This document shows, piece after piece, positions 5,754 to 6,686 of a stretch of DNA of 6,686 bases; position 1 is the stretch's first letter; the number at the start of each line of letters is the position of its first letter. The stretch is from NCBI GenBank assembly GCA_927911695.1, contig CAKMQO010000102.1, forward strand, positions 1 through 6,686, given 5' to 3'. Source of the stretch: an uncultured Gemella sp. Lineage in GTDB: Bacteria > Bacillota > Bacilli > Staphylococcales > Gemellaceae. Below the pieces are notes generated by a model. The model did not search any database. It saw only the letters and a program-made list of their open reading frames with translations, and had not been told where the DNA came from. The position numbers were made by a program, and so were the translations under genes.

Positions 5754-6686
5754 TTAAATATTTTCTAATGCTAAACGTAAATCTTCAATTAAATCATCCG
5801 CATTTTCTAATCCAATTGATAATCTAATTTGCTCAGGTGTAATTCCTGTATATTGTAATTCCTCTGGGCTTAATTGACCGTGAGTTGTTGTCGCTGGGTG
5901 AATAGCTAAACTTTTCGCATCTGCTACATTCGCTAAGTTCGAAAAGATTTCTAAACTATCAATAACTTTACGCGCAGCTTCTTCTCCTCCAACTACATCA
6001 AACGAGAAGATTGATCCACTTCCTTTTGGTAGGTATTTTTTAGCTAATTCATAGTATCTATTTCCTTCTAATCCTGGGTAGTTGATTGATGCTACTTTAG
6101 GATGTTTTACTAAGAAGTCTATTACTTTTTGAGTATTTTCTACATGACGCTCTACTCGTAAAGATAATGTTTCTAAACCTTGTAATAATAAGAATGCGTT
6201 AAATGGCGATAATGCTGCTCCTGTATCACGTAATAACTGTGTTCTTACATTTGTAATGAACGCAGCAGGTCCTACATCTCTTGTATAACTTAAGTTGTGG
6301 TAACTTGGATCTTCATCAACTAATTGTGGAAATTTTCCACTACCTTCCCAATCGAATTTACCACTATCAACGATAACACCACCGATTGATGTACCATGTC
6401 CTCCAATGAATTTAGTCGCAGAGTGAATAATAATATCTACACCATGGCTAAATGCATTAATTAAGTATGGACTAGCAAATGTATTATCTACTACTAATGG
6501 AATTTTATGTTTATGAGCAATTTCAGCCCATTTTTCTAAGTCAGCAACATTTGCTAATGGATTTCCTAATGTTTCTACAAAAAAGAGCTTTAGTTTTATC
6601 AGTAATTGCTTGCTCTATTTCTTCAAAGTTATCTGGATCAACAAAAAGTTGACTCTACACCATAACGAGGTAGGGTAAGTTTTAAT
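5754..6686 (-). CDS. metY: O-acetylhomoserine sulfhydrylase (PLP enzyme), 5' end beyond the window, two frameshifts
   Basis: Cytoplasmic PLP-dependent enzyme of the Cys/Met metabolism family that makes homocysteine from O-acetylhomoserine and sulfide; some members also make cysteine. About 310 C-terminal residues of an expected 420-430 are present, ending in LIEDLRLALENI-TAA at 5754. Key parts are LPRYGVESTFVDP, VETLGNPLANV, the cofactor aspartate in VVDNTFASPYL, the PLP-binding lysine in HSATKFIGGHG, SYTRDVGP, RTQLLRDTGAALSPFNAFLL, GLETLSLRVERH and the C-terminal LAIHPATTTHGQL, all typical of MetY. The frame is clean from 6578 to 5754. Further upstream one extra base occurs in the A run 6579-6584 and another in 6643-6647. 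It has no visible functional link to the Bce genes and is probably a neighbour. No short terminator directly follows it. Confidence 0.9.

Overview
This is an AT-rich window (roughly one third G+C by eye) from a low-GC Gram-positive bacterium. A Bce-type antimicrobial-peptide resistance module, strong AAGGAGG-type ribosome binding sites and classical Rho-independent terminators point to Bacillota. A Gemella- or Streptococcus-like host is possible, but I cannot fix the genus. Every gene lies on the minus strand, so transcription runs from right to left.

In transcription order the window holds: (1) 6686-5754, the C-terminal three quarters of an O-acetylhomoserine sulfhydrylase (MetY-like), cut by the right edge; (2) 5753-5413, a non-coding gap with a 17-bp inverted repeat around a promoter-like sequence, a large hairpin ending in a T tract, and the promoter of the next operon; (3) 5412-3756, a BceR-like response regulator and a BceS-like histidine kinase, overlapping by 1 nt (TAATG) and closed by a terminator; (4) 3755-3389, a gap with a hairpin between direct repeats and a sigma-A-type promoter; (5) 3388-1779, an ABC exporter half-transporter (TM domain plus ATPase) with its own promoter and terminator; (6) 1563-809, a BceA-like ATPase; (7) 807-1, a BceB-like FtsX permease, cut by the left edge.

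Regulator, kinase, ATPase and permease fit a peptide-antibiotic sensing and detoxification system. In known Bce modules BceAB both removes the drug and signals flux to BceS; BceS then phosphorylates BceR, which activates bceAB. The likely BceR operator here is TTACA-N4-TGTAA with a second half-site 13 bp downstream, placed before bceA. It lies inside the stem-loop that terminates the exporter gene, so one sequence seems to serve as both terminator and operator. An exporter gene sits between the two-component system and its transporter.

Four of the six genes carry single-base frameshifts (eleven in total, nearly all in homopolymers): four in bceA, one in the exporter, four in bceS and two in metY. 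The conserved motifs are otherwise intact. Because metabolic and resistance genes are hit alike, sequencing or assembly indels are the simplest explanation, and gene spans are given as repaired.
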